Positions 8,736 through 16,642 of a stretch of 59,274 nucleotides of DNA are shown here, in pieces. The DNA is from Nocardia pseudovaccinii NBRC 100343 (GTDB lineage: Bacteria > Actinomycetota > Actinomycetes > Mycobacteriales > Mycobacteriaceae): positions 1 to 59,274 of the forward strand of contig NZ_BDBY01000169.1 in the NCBI RefSeq assembly GCF_001613225.1, in the 5' to 3' direction. Every line of letters starts with the position of its first letter. Within the stretch, counting starts at the first letter, position 1. The notes beneath the pieces were generated by a model that was given only the letters and a program-made list of their open reading frames with translations, was not told where the DNA came from and ran no database searches. Made by a program: the position numbers and the translations under genes.

Positions 8736-10292
8736 GTGATCGCAGTTCGGGGACCAGTTGAGTTATCGGCGCTCGCAGATGCGCTGCATGCCGAGGACGT
8801 CGGCTATCGCAGATCGCTGCGCGCACGCCAAGTGCAGATGATCGCGATCGGCGGGGTGATCGGCACCGGGCTATTTCTCGGTGCCGGTGGGCGGCTCGCC
8901 AGCGCCGGACCGGGACTGTTCCTGGTCTATGCGGTGTGCGGCGTATTCGTCTTCTTCATCCTGCGCGCGCTCGGCGAACTGGTGCTGCATCGTCCCTCCG
9001 CCGGATCGTTCGTGTCCTATGCGCGCGAGTTCTACGGTGAGAAGCTGGCTTTCGCGGTCGGGTGGACCTACTTCTTCCACTGGTGCCTGACCGGGATCGT
9101 CGATATCACCGCAATCGCCACCTATGTGCACTACTGGGGCGCGTTCGAGGTTGTCCCGCACTGGGTGATCGCGCTCATCGCCCTGATCGCGGTGGTGAGT
9201 ACCAATCTGATCTCGGTGCGCTGGTTCGGCGAACTGGAGTTCTGGGTCGCACTGGTCAAAGTCGTTGCGCTGGTGGGCTTTCTGATCGTCGGCACGATTT
9301 TCCTGGCCGGTCGCTTCACGATTCAGGGTGCGCAGACCGGTGTCGGGGTGATCAGTCAGCACGGCGGGTTGTTCCCGACCGGTTTGCTGCCGCTGGTCAC
9401 GGTGACGACCGGTGTCGTATTCGCCTACGCCGCAGTCGAACTGGTCGGCATCGCGGCCGGTGAGGCGGAGCATCCGGAGACGATCATGCCGCGGTCGATC
9501 AACTCCGTCATCGCCCGCATCGGACTGTTCTACGTCGGTTCGCTGGTGCTGCTCGGACTGCTGTTGCCCTATACGGTCTTTCGGGCCGGTGAGAGCCCGT
9601 TCGTCACGTTCTTCGCGAAAATCGGTGTACCGGCCGCCGGTTCGGTCATGAACCTGATCGTGCTCACTGCCGCGTTTTCGAGCCTCAATGCCGGGCTGTA
9701 CTCGACCGGCCGGATTCTGCGTTCGATGTCGATGAACGGCAGCGCGCCCGGTGTAGCGGCGCGCATGTCGCGGACAGGCGTACCCTACGTCGGTATTCTC
9801 GCCACCGGTGCGATCGCCCTGGTCGGCGTCGGGCTCGATGCGGTGGTGCCGGACAAGGCATTCGAGATCGTGCTGAACGCGTCGGCACTCGGCACCATTG
9901 TGTCGTGGACTGCGGTTGTGCTGTGTCACCTCCGGCTCTGGCGCGAGTGGCGCCGCGGTTTGGCCTGGCGCCCGGCCTCGCGCCTACCCGGCGCCCCGTA
10001 CACCGATGTGGCGACCCTGCTCTTCCTGGCCACCGTGGTAATCCTGATGGTCACCAGCGGCGATATGGTCCAGCGCGCAGCCGTACTCGCCATGCTCGTC
10101 ATCCTGGGGCCCGCCTTGGTCGGCGGCTGGTTCCTCGCGCGCCGAAAAGTACTGCGAATAGCCAATATCCGCCAACATCACACCGGCCAATTCGAGGTAG
10201 TTGCCGAGCGTCCGCCGCTGGGGCCCTCGGCCGAACCGGAAGTGATCATCGAGGCTCCGAAGTCCCGCTACGCCAACCCGGATCCGCGCTAA
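8736..10292 (+). CDS. Amino-acid permease, APC superfamily (AAT/GabP-like)
   Basis: A 518-aa, 12-TM secondary transporter that imports amino acids with a proton. The N-terminal family signature [22 protein letters not shown] and the TM1 glycines are clear. GEAEHPE...[12 protein letters not shown] in the middle is the typical AAT-family segment. Hydrophobic segments continue to about residue 465, followed by a hydrophilic C-tail. The GTG start has GGAAGG upstream. Amino-acid specificity cannot be deduced. Confidence 0.92.
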   Translation: MIAVRGPVELSALADALHAEDVGYRRSLRARQVQMIAIGGVIGTGLFLGAGGRLASAGPGLFLVYAVCGVFVFFILRALGELVLHRPSAGSFVSYAREFYGEKLAFAVGWTYFFHWCLTGIVDITAIATYVHYWGAFEVVPHWVIALIALIAVVSTNLISVRWFGELEFWVALVKVVALVGFLIVGTIFLAGRFTIQGAQTGVGVISQHGGLFPTGLLPLVTVTTGVVFAYAAVELVGIAAGEAEHPETIMPRSINSVIARIGLFYVGSLVLLGLLLPYTVFRAGESPFVTFFAKIGVPAAGSVMNLIVLTAAFSSLNAGLYSTGRILRSMSMNGSAPGVAARMSRTGVPYVGILATGAIALVGVGLDAVVPDKAFEIVLNASALGTIVSWTAVVLCHLRLWREWRRGLAWRPASRLPGAPYTDVATLLFLATVVILMVTSGDMVQRAAVLAMLVILGPALVGGWFLARRKVLRIANIRQHHTGQFEVVAERPPLGPSAEPEVIIEAPKSRYANPDPR

Positions 10293-10801
10293 GGGTCTGT
10301 ATACATCGGGAGATCCGATGATTCTCGCGATGGCGCGTACTCGCTCTAGCAGCGATGGGCGGGCAATCGTCGCGCTTCCTCGATCGGGCTAGCGGTCAGC
10401 GTTGGGACAGACCGGTATGTCTGGTCGAAAATTCTGGAAAAGGCTGGGCTCCAGCCATTTTCGTGATCACTTGGCACTCGATCGAGCATGGCCATAGGCA
10501 AGGTTGCGGCGGCATCCGCGCCCGATGATGCGTCGGGCAGCGCGAATGTCCGGCGACCGCGCAGGGCGAACAAACGGTGAACAGCCGCGGTCGTGCTGGA
10601 GACGAAAAGCCAACGGGCTCCGAAGGTTTCGCAGTACTCCGTTCACTGATCGGAGGGGGGTCGTTCACGGCGCGTGGTTAGCGTTTGAAGCTGTCGTTTC
10701 CGGAGACTGTTGAGCAGCTCCGAGGGTTTGTCCGCTTCGATGCCCGTCTTGCCATGCCGTGCCTGCGTTCGGGGTGCGCGGAAACGAATCAGGTAGTGGT
10801 A
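10293..10801. other. Gap without a supported gene
   Basis: About 500 bp. Short frames exist on both strands, but none has a ribosome site together with protein-like composition. It marks the transition from the permease into the scarred accessory region. No repeats or attachment-site duplication were recognised by eye. Confidence 0.4.
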
Positions 10802-11206
10802 GTGAACAACTGGAGATCGGACTGCTGGGATCCGGATCGATGGCAGTTGCCCGCGGTGCTGCGGCGGTGTCGTGCTTGGATACGCGCGACGCGAAGGCGG
10901 CGCTGGACGGTCGGTCTCCTGCTCACAGTCTTCGTTTTGGTCGTTTTCCCAGGTCTACTGGGCGCCACCGCCTCGGCCACCGCCGAAAGCGGCACCCACA
11001 CCGCCGGTTCGTCGGTGGGCAGTGCCGTCGGCTGGACCCATGTCGCCGATTCGTCGGGGGTCGAGGCCGCCAGCTATGTGTTCGCCACCGACCACGGCAG
11101 TGTATTGAAACCGTGGGATACCGGGATCGCCATGGTGATCGGTCTGGAGTTCGCGGGCTGGAAAATCATTGTGATCACGGCGATCTGGCTGATCGGCTCG
11201 CCTTGA
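10802..11206 (+). CDS. Small membrane protein preceding a VirB6/TrbL-like gene
   Basis: About 134 aa from the chosen GTG; other GTG/TTG starts at 10796 or 10685 are possible. It has an N-terminal basic patch (ATRRRRW), a TM helix (TVGLLLTVFVLVVFPGLLG), an Ala/Thr/Ser-rich extracytoplasmic region, and a C-terminal hydrophobic helix (GLEFAGWKIIVITAIWLIG). It ends with TGA inside the TTGA start of the next gene, so both are co-translated. This layout resembles small T4SS-like membrane components of actinobacterial conjugative elements, but no named family is certain. Confidence 0.55.
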   Translation: MNNWRSDCWDPDRWQLPAVLRRCRAWIRATRRRRWTVGLLLTVFVLVVFPGLLGATASATAESGTHTAGSSVGSAVGWTHVADSSGVEAASYVFATDHGSVLKPWDTGIAMVIGLEFAGWKIIVITAIWLIGSP

Positions 11207-13239
11207 GTTTCGAGTGGCTGAACATATTCTCCAAGGCACTGCTCGGTGTTGCGCACAACCTGACCGGCCAGATCGCGACCCCGATCATGTTGGTGACCGC
11301 GGCGACGCTCGGCGCGCTCTTCGTCGCCTGGTTCGTCGTGCGCGGCCTGTACTCCAAGGCCACGCTGCAAATGGGGACCATGCTCATGGTCGCGGTGCTG
11401 GGGCCGATATTCCTCGCCGAGCCACTGGCCGATGTGCTGTCCTCGGACGGTCTGTTGGCGCAGGGGCGGGATCTCGGCATTTCGGTGGCGGCCGGGTTGA
11501 ACGGCGATAGCAATGTCGATCCGTCCCGGATGGTGGCGACCATGCAGGGCACGCTGACCGACAACTTCGCCCGTCGTCCGCTGCAGGTTTGGAACTTCGG
11601 ACACGTAGTAGACGATCAACCGGCCTGCCGTGCCGCGTGGTCTGCCGGTGTCACGGCGCAAAGCGAAGACCGGGTGAAGCGTGGCATCGGTGGTTGTGGC
11701 GACAGCGCGGCCAAGGAATCAATGGACAATCCGAATTTCGAGCAGATCGGTACCGGCCTCTTGCTGTTGGTGGCCGGGGCTATCCTGCTCGCTTTCGGTG
11801 CCGTGCTCGCGATCAAGGTGATCCGAGCGGCACTCGACACGATCTACCACGGCTTGATGTCGATCTTCGGTTTCGCCGCGGGCGGATTCGTATACGGGCC
11901 CACGCAGACGTTCCTGATTCGCAATGTCGTCGACGGCTTCGTCGCCGCAGCGCGCATGACGGCCTACACCATCTTTCTCGGCGTCTACGTACTGATCCTG
12001 CGAGACCTGTTCACGCTGGCCCGCGATCAGGTCATGGTGGTGTTCATCATCGGCGCGATCGTCGAAGTCGTCGCGATCCTCCAGCTCAAGAGGCTCAGCG
12101 CCGGTCTGGACCGCGGCAACGAATGGATCGCCAATCGGTTCGCGCTCGCCGCGCAGGGCAGCGGCTCCCGCGGTTCGGGCGGCAGCGCGACTGCTCTCGG
12201 TATGGGCGCGGTCGGGGCGGGACATTCCATGCGTGCGGGGATGCTGCCCGTGCTTGCCGCTTTCAGCACGGTCAGCAATTCGCCTGCGACCGAATGGCTC
12301 TGGGGCCGGACCCGTTCACCGCTGCGGCCGTTCTCCCGTATGGAGCGTGAGGCGCAATTGGGCCAATGGGGATTCTGGGGCGCGCCAGGTGTGGGTGGCC
12401 CCGACGGCTCCTATGCCCAGGCATACGTGCACCGGCCCGTATTCGCGCGGGCTGCCCGGGAGGCCGCCCTTGCCGCGCCCAATGGCGGCATCAATACCGT
12501 TCGCGGCGCGGCCGCGGCGATACAGGGTCTGGTGGATATCGGCGGGAAGATCACCGATGCACCGGCGGCATTGATGGCCGCCGGATTCACCGACGAGGAC
12601 ATCATGTTCAATGCCATTCGCTCGTCGTCGATCGTCGATGACAACGCCAAGGGCTGGACGCTCGGCAATAACCATCTCGGCCGCGTGGTGGCCGCGGTCC
12701 AACGTGTCCAGGACTCGTCGCTTCGACTCCTCGAGGGCGGCAGTTCTACCGGCGAAGTCGCGGCGGATCTCGCCACCTTGCAGGCCGCCGCATTCCGGTA
12801 TCGGCGCTCGGCGCCCGCAGGCGTCACCCTTACCGCGGACGAGGACCGATTCGTCGCCTCATACCTGCGCACACCTACGGAGGACGTGGCCCGGGATCTC
12901 CAAACAGTCGCTGGTGGCGGCACCCTCGGGTCGGGACGCCCATTGCATGGTGGTCCATTCGCAAACGACGCCCTCGCCGCCCAGCGCATACTGGGGGAGA
13001 TCGGAAGCAGACAGGCGGACCGTATCTTGGGCAGCGTCAACGATGTACTGCGTAATCCGGCGGACCAAGAGTTGCTCCGCGTGGCTCGTGGCCACATCTC
13101 CGAAACGGTGCTCACCGACCAAGCGTTGAGCGGGGCCAAACGAACAGCGACGAACACGCCGACACCGCCGAGGCAGGGCAGTCCGCAGCGACCCGGCTGG
13201 GCTCCGCCGATGGCCAGGGTCGGCGCTCGGCTGAATTGA
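11203..13239 (+). CDS. Polytopic membrane protein, VirB6/TrbL-like (conjugative-element type)
   Basis: A 678-aa protein. A TTG start overlapping the upstream stop (TTGA) is preferred, because the longer upstream frame is only the shadow of the previous gene. About six or seven hydrophobic segments lie in residues 1-310 (for example PIMLVTAATLGALFVAWFVV and FEQIGTGLLLLVAGAILLAFG), with an extracytoplasmic loop carrying paired Cys. The remaining 350 residues form a soluble Ala/Gly-rich tail. VirB6/TrbL proteins form the inner-membrane channel of type IV secretion systems. No ATPase, relaxase or integrase is nearby, so it is probably an orphan of a lost element. Confidence 0.6.
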   Translation: MSFEWLNIFSKALLGVAHNLTGQIATPIMLVTAATLGALFVAWFVVRGLYSKATLQMGTMLMVAVLGPIFLAEPLADVLSSDGLLAQGRDLGISVAAGLNGDSNVDPSRMVATMQGTLTDNFARRPLQVWNFGHVVDDQPACRAAWSAGVTAQSEDRVKRGIGGCGDSAAKESMDNPNFEQIGTGLLLLVAGAILLAFGAVLAIKVIRAALDTIYHGLMSIFGFAAGGFVYGPTQTFLIRNVVDGFVAAARMTAYTIFLGVYVLILRDLFTLARDQVMVVFIIGAIVEVVAILQLKRLSAGLDRGNEWIANRFALAAQGSGSRGSGGSATALGMGAVGAGHSMRAGMLPVLAAFSTVSNSPATEWLWGRTRSPLRPFSRMEREAQLGQWGFWGAPGVGGPDGSYAQAYVHRPVFARAAREAALAAPNGGINTVRGAAAAIQGLVDIGGKITDAPAALMAAGFTDEDIMFNAIRSSSIVDDNAKGWTLGNNHLGRVVAAVQRVQDSSLRLLEGGSSTGEVAADLATLQAAAFRYRRSAPAGVTLTADEDRFVASYLRTPTEDVARDLQTVAGGGTLGSGRPLHGGPFANDALAAQRILGEIGSRQADRILGSVNDVLRNPADQELLRVARGHISETVLTDQALSGAKRTATNTPTPPRQGSPQRPGWAPPMARVGARLN

Positions 13240-13248
13240 GATGGTGCG

Positions 13249-13530
13249 CTACCCGTTCAGCGCGTCGCGGATCATCGGCCACGACTTGTGCAGGTCTTCC
13301 TGCCAATAGCCCCACGAGTGGGTGCCGGTCGGGCGCAGGTCGAAGGTGGCGGGGATGTTCAGTTGCTGGAGGCGGTCGCGCAGAGCGTGCGCGCACTGGT
13401 CGGTGATGGACTCCAGCACGGCGCCGCTGCCGTTGAAGGCCGAGTCGATGATCGGCGGTAGTTCCTGGGTGAGGAAGGTGGTCCAGCGTTGGCGGCCGAG
13501 GATCGGATCGTCGTCGCGCCAAAGGCACTC
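13249..13530 (-). pseudogene. Antigen-85/esterase-D-like hydrolase remnant with internal deletion
   Basis: Read on the minus strand, the frame gives DPILGRQRWTTFLTQELPP, then joins directly to a C-terminal segment (CAHALRDRLQQLNIPATFDL, GTHSWGYWQEDLHKSWP). In mycolyltransferase-like esterases these two segments are separated by more than 100 residues that contain the GxSxG nucleophile. Here that part is missing, as is everything before the first segment. The catalytic His region (THSW) remains. The remnant cannot be an active enzyme. Confidence 0.7.
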
Positions 13531-13594
13531 AGGGCGACGACTGGGCGATCACACCGCGCGGCCGAGCCCACCGCACAGGAAAGGAAGTGTAACC

Positions 13595-13693
13595 GTGGCG
13601 GAGGTAACCGAATCCGGGCCGGACGGCAGTGCCAGCCCCGAATGCTCCACCGACCCTGGCGTATTGACCGCTGACAACGCCATTTCGCCATGA
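13595..13693 (+). CDS. Tiny ORF (32 aa), first of a coupled trio
   Basis: GTG start with a good AGGAAAGGAAG ribosome site upstream. It encodes an acidic, Ser/Pro-rich peptide (start VAEVTESGPD, with one Cys) with no signal or TM segment. Its TGA overlaps the next ATG (ATGA). It could be a leader peptide that sets translation of the following ORF. No homology was recognised. Confidence 0.35.
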   Translation: MAEVTESGPDGSASPECSTDPGVLTADNAISP

Positions 13694-13839
13694 GCACTCA
13701 TCGTAACTGCCCACCGCAGTGTCTGACTCTCGGCCGAGCGATGGACACCCTGAGCACGGAGTTCGTGGAGGTCGACATCGAGCGAGATCCCCACCTCGAA
13801 GCCGACCTTACCGAGAACCTTCGAAGGCTCATCTCATGA
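13690..13839 (+). CDS. Short glutaredoxin/NrdH-like fragment (49 aa)
   Basis: It begins MSTHRNCPPQC and continues LGRAMDTLSTEFVEVDIERD. This resembles the active-site loop, helix 1 and strand 2 of NrdH-type redoxins (C..C, RALD, VD). The first beta strand and everything after helix 2 are absent, and the active site is C-P-P-Q-C instead of CxxC. It is coupled by ATGA to the ORFs on both sides. It is either a truncated redoxin relic or an unrelated small protein. Confidence 0.35.
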   Translation: MSTHRNCPPQCLTLGRAMDTLSTEFVEVDIERDPHLEADLTENLRRLIS

Positions 13840-13925
13840 GCCCCGTGGCCTGCGCCGACGTCCTGGCCCGATGGCAGGCCCGCGCCCTGGACTGCACCGC
13901 CACCCCTGCCAATCGAGGGCGTTGA
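13836..13925 (+). CDS. Tiny ORF (29 aa), third of the coupled trio
   Basis: ATG overlaps the preceding stop (ATGA). The product starts MSPVACADVLARWQARALDC and ends in a short basic tail. No independent ribosome site is visible, so expression would rely on coupling. No family was recognised. It may be an out-of-frame relic of a longer gene. Confidence 0.25.
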   Translation: MSPVACADVLARWQARALDCTATPANRGR

Positions 13926-14076
13926 ACACGCCCGCTGTCTGCTGTCGTGTCATGCCGGGCACGGAGGATGCGAGCAGTACTTGACTGCCCTCGCGTATGG
14001 GGCGGTGGTGTGCACATGAATTCTCGGCCCCCAAAACCTGAGCGCCACAACGAGTTTTGAGAGGAGGTGACAACCA

Positions 14077-14163
14077 ATGGAGCCTGGACCCAACGGCAAC
14101 AACTGGAACACGGACCCTCGCGAGGATCGCGCGGACGACGTGATCCGCCTTTGGGGGCGGTAA
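14077..14163 (+). CDS. 28-aa peptide ORF with a near-perfect Shine-Dalgarno
   Basis: The ribosome site GAGGAGGTGA (14061-14070) is almost fully complementary to the 16S rRNA tail and is spaced 6 nt from ATG. This is the strongest initiation signal in the surrounding 6 kb. The product is Asn/Asp/Arg-rich (NGNNWNTDPREDRADD, ending RLWGR), with no Cys and no TM segment. It might be a small functional peptide, a leader or a modified-peptide precursor; the sequence does not decide. Confidence 0.45.
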   Translation: MEPGPNGNNWNTDPREDRADDVIRLWGR

Positions 14164-14253
14164 ACCCCAGGACCGAGCACGTCAGCTAGCCCCTCCTTAT
14201 CGGAACACAAAACTCATCGAACCTCCATAGGCCCACATCGAGGAGCCCTTGTG

Positions 14254-14589
14254 ATGAAACAACTTCCCGCGTGGATGGTTATCCCGCTCTCGTTCCACTT
14301 CGGATGCCCTGCTGGGCGTTCGGGAGGTGCGGGCATGGCCGAGGTAGTTCCCTCACGACCGAACGCGATAGCGCCATCGGTGCGGAAGTTGCTCGCGGAA
14401 TTCCACGAAGAAACCCTCTTCAAGCTCGACCTTGCCCCCGCCGATAGCGCTCCCGTGTACCAGGGTGCAGACGGTTCACTCTCGCTCATGGACGAAGACG
14501 GGTGGGTGTCGGACTCGGACGCCGAGCTGGACAAGGCCGATGCAATCCCTATTACGCCGAGAAACGTTGTGGACCACGAGATGCCATGA
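14254..14589 (+). CDS. Small acidic protein of unknown function (111 aa)
   Basis: ATG (or the GTG one codon earlier) follows a CGAGGAG ribosome site. The N-terminal 30 residues contain Cys and a short hydrophobic patch (MVIPLSFHFGCPAG). The rest is soluble and acidic (LMDEDGWVSDSDAELDKAD). The stop overlaps the next ATG. Base composition is somewhat less GC-rich than in flanking genes, consistent with accessory DNA. No homology was recognised. Confidence 0.5.
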   Translation: MKQLPAWMVIPLSFHFGCPAGRSGGAGMAEVVPSRPNAIAPSVRKLLAEFHEETLFKLDLAPADSAPVYQGADGSLSLMDEDGWVSDSDAELDKADAIPITPRNVVDHEMP

Positions 14590-14705
14590 GCGCGAACGTA
14601 TCTGGCTTCAATCCCTGCCCAACGAGCGGCTGTATCTCGAACCTTGATCAGGAAGGCGAATCTGTTGCACTCAGCGGTACGGGTTCCGCGACAACCGACC
14701 ATTGA
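14586..14705 (+). CDS. 39-aa peptide ORF with CPTSGC motif
   Basis: Starts in the ATGA overlap with the preceding 111-aa ORF. The peptide (MSANVSGFNPCPTSGC...) has two Cys four residues apart, then a Ser/Thr/Gly-rich acidic tail. Another frame covering the same bases (TTG 14644) is also open, so the true reading frame is uncertain. No family was recognised. Confidence 0.3.
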   Translation: MSANVSGFNPCPTSGCISNLDQEGESVALSGTGSATTDH

Positions 14706-14721
14706 AGCGGTACTCGCGGGG

Positions 14722-14841
14722 ATGCTCGGGAACCGGGCGAAAGCCATGGCCAGAGGTGCTAAAGACTCCATAGTCCAGTTCTGGGGAATCGCGTCGGTAG
14801 ACGAGCACACTGCCGCCGATCTCGCCTTTTTTCCGCGCTGA
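14722..14841 (+). CDS. Small basic/amphipathic ORF (39 aa)
   Basis: ATG start. The product begins MLGNRAKAMARGAKDSIVQF and looks like an amphipathic helix followed by a short tail. A longer version from TTG 14644 would overlap the preceding ORF in another frame. There is no strong ribosome site. It may be the surviving C-terminus of a longer gene. Confidence 0.25.
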   Translation: MLGNRAKAMARGAKDSIVQFWGIASVDEHTAADLAFFPR

Positions 14842-14941
14842 GGAGCCGACGGAAGTGCCCCATGAGATGAGACACTGACCTGCGGGTTGCGGATCGCAAG
14901 AGCGCCAACGGATTCTTGGACGAACCGAAAGGGAGAACGGC

Positions 14942-15415
14942 ATGGGCAGTGGCGACCAGATCGGAATGGATTTCGGCGAGTTCGACCTGACACAGGTCAA
15001 AACACAGACGCCACCCGGTCCGCCGGAATGGGTTCGATGGTTCCGGCAGATGGACGCACAGCTGGAGAAATTCGCCACCGAGACGGTTCCCGGTCTGCCG
15101 GAGCCGATATGGTCGGACGCTGCGATAGATCGGGTTGCAGCGGTTTTCGGCGAGTTCTTCCCTTATGAGGATTCGGTGACCGATCCTGAAAAAGCTGATA
15201 TCGCAGATCAATTCGTCCGTTGGATCGGTGAATGCTACGTACATCGTCGCGGTATGCAGTGGTATAACCACCCCCACGCCTCTGGGGGGCGGTATCAGGG
15301 ATTCGGTCCGGCAGTGCGGGAACCCGGTAACGACGCTGAGACAACATTCGTGGTCGAAATATTGGAGTGGGCCGCTCATGATGACCTCACGTATGTGAGG
15401 CACGTGCTCGGCTGA
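14942..15415 (+). CDS. Unknown acidic soluble protein (157 aa) next to a nuclease-like gene
   Basis: ATG with GGGAGAA upstream. The product is strongly acidic and rich in Trp/Phe (PEWVRWFRQMDAQLEKFATE, VAAVFGEFFPYEDSV), with no membrane segment. Size, acidity and position 35 bp before a PD-(D/E)xK-like gene fit an immunity or antitoxin partner, but this is inference from context only. No family was recognised. Confidence 0.6.
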   Translation: MGSGDQIGMDFGEFDLTQVKTQTPPGPPEWVRWFRQMDAQLEKFATETVPGLPEPIWSDAAIDRVAAVFGEFFPYEDSVTDPEKADIADQFVRWIGECYVHRRGMQWYNHPHASGGRYQGFGPAVREPGNDAETTFVVEILEWAAHDDLTYVRHVLG

Positions 15416-15450
15416 CCCCTGGGTCTCGGCATGTGGGGGTGGGTTGATTC

Positions 15451-16182
15451 GTGTCCGACTACGACGAGCAACGCCGGGAAAACGCCAGACTTTTCCATCA
15501 TGGGATGGCGCATCAACGGGGCGAGACACCGGAACGGGGTTGGCGGCACGAGCGGGAAGTGCGGACGCCGGACGGCTATCGGCGTATGGATTCGTCGCGG
15601 GTAGTCGACAAGGATGATAGACGTTTCACCGAATACAAGTCTGGTCAGGTATCAGGCAAAACCAGTCGTGAACAGGTAGATAAAGACATCTACCTCGTTC
15701 GGGATGAAGGCTGGTCGGGACAATGGGTGACGGTCGCTGGAGAACGGTTCGATCGAGAAATCCGGGACCCGCTGGAAAAGTTGGCAAGGGAATTTCCGGA
15801 ACGGTTCCAAATTGTCGAGGTCACGAAGACTCAGCGTTTGCAGGCGATAGAACTAGGCAGGCAGCTCGAACGGGACGCACCACAGCTGGAATTGTTCGAT
15901 GTGACTCAGTTGCGGGAACAGCATAAGGTACGCGAACGGACGGCACGGAACGAGCGGATATGCGTGCAACGTGAGCGTGATCAGCGGGCACGCGATAAGG
16001 GTTTGGCGCGGAGTGTCGACTCGCGAGAGTTGAACGAGAAACGTGAACACTTCCGCGAACGTGTGGCGGAGCAGTCGCGCAAGTTTGCCGAACCGCGCGA
16101 AAAAGGTCAGGCGCTGGAAGTCGATAAGTTGCGGGAATCTCACGGGCGGTTACTGGGAGATCTCGCGGATATCGTGAAATAG
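15451..16182 (+). CDS. PD-(D/E)xK-like nuclease-domain protein, front part of a frameshifted gene
   Basis: A 243-aa product from a GTG start. Residues about 30-90 show a restriction-endonuclease-fold pattern: an Arg/Asp pair (YRRMDSSRVVD), the ExK core (FTEYKSGQ), then a conserved-looking Gln helix (REQVDKDIYLV). From about residue 130 it is a very charged Arg/Glu coiled coil. The frame ends in GTGAAATAG. One extra A there would carry the reading into the downstream frame, which continues the coiled coil without change of character. Nuclease activity is a motif-based inference. It could be a toxin or a mobile-element DNA-processing protein. Confidence 0.6.
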   Translation: MSDYDEQRRENARLFHHGMAHQRGETPERGWRHEREVRTPDGYRRMDSSRVVDKDDRRFTEYKSGQVSGKTSREQVDKDIYLVRDEGWSGQWVTVAGERFDREIRDPLEKLAREFPERFQIVEVTKTQRLQAIELGRQLERDAPQLELFDVTQLREQHKVRERTARNERICVQRERDQRARDKGLARSVDSRELNEKREHFRERVAEQSRKFAEPREKGQALEVDKLRESHGRLLGDLADIVK

Positions 16183-16538
16183 AGCGTGCGAAGGCTCGGG
16201 AGATGGTTCGTGACGCCGGGTTGGGGCGCGAGCAGGCCCAAGCAACGGAACGGCTCATAGAACAGAATCATGAGGATAAGCGCAGAGATGTAACGCGTGA
16301 TCTTGGAAGTATCGGCTCTGTCCTGGCGCGTGAGGATAAAGAGCGGATTGAGCGGGAAGCGATCGAGAAACAGCGCGAACAGGTGCGCGAGCTGGGTGAG
16401 CGGGCGGTGCGGGATGGGATGCCCCGGGAAGTGTGGCGTGTGTATGAGTTGGGTCGGCCTCAACCGGGCGAGGAAGCAAGACCAGCGCGAACCCACGCCG
16501 ACATCGAACGGGAACGGTCGATAGAATCGCCGAATTGA
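16179..16538 (+). pseudogene. Detached coiled-coil C-terminus of the nuclease-like protein (frameshift)
   Basis: From codon ATA (16179) the frame reads IERAKAREMVRDAGLGREQA and on through an Arg/Glu-rich helix to a stop at 16538. An internal ATG at 16203 could start it, but no good ribosome site is present. Composition and periodicity match the end of the upstream product. A 1-nt loss in an A run, splitting a roughly 360-aa protein, is the simplest reading. Sequencing error or programmed slippage are alternatives. Confidence 0.55.
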
Positions 16539-16642
16539 CCGGACTCGATCCCGAAAATGCCACCGACGCCTGGTATCTGAGATCGAGTCTGGTTGCCTGC
16601 ACCTTTGCCGACTTTCCATCGAGACAATCGCCGGGCACGGCG

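Noticed and set aside
10504..10713. 69-codon plus-strand frame in the gap after the amino-acid permease
   Set aside because: Very Arg-rich, no ribosome site, no family resemblance.
13112..13697. Minus-strand frames overlapping the esterase relic and the VirB6-like gene end
   Set aside because: The third frame carries the esterase signature; these are out-of-frame shadows.
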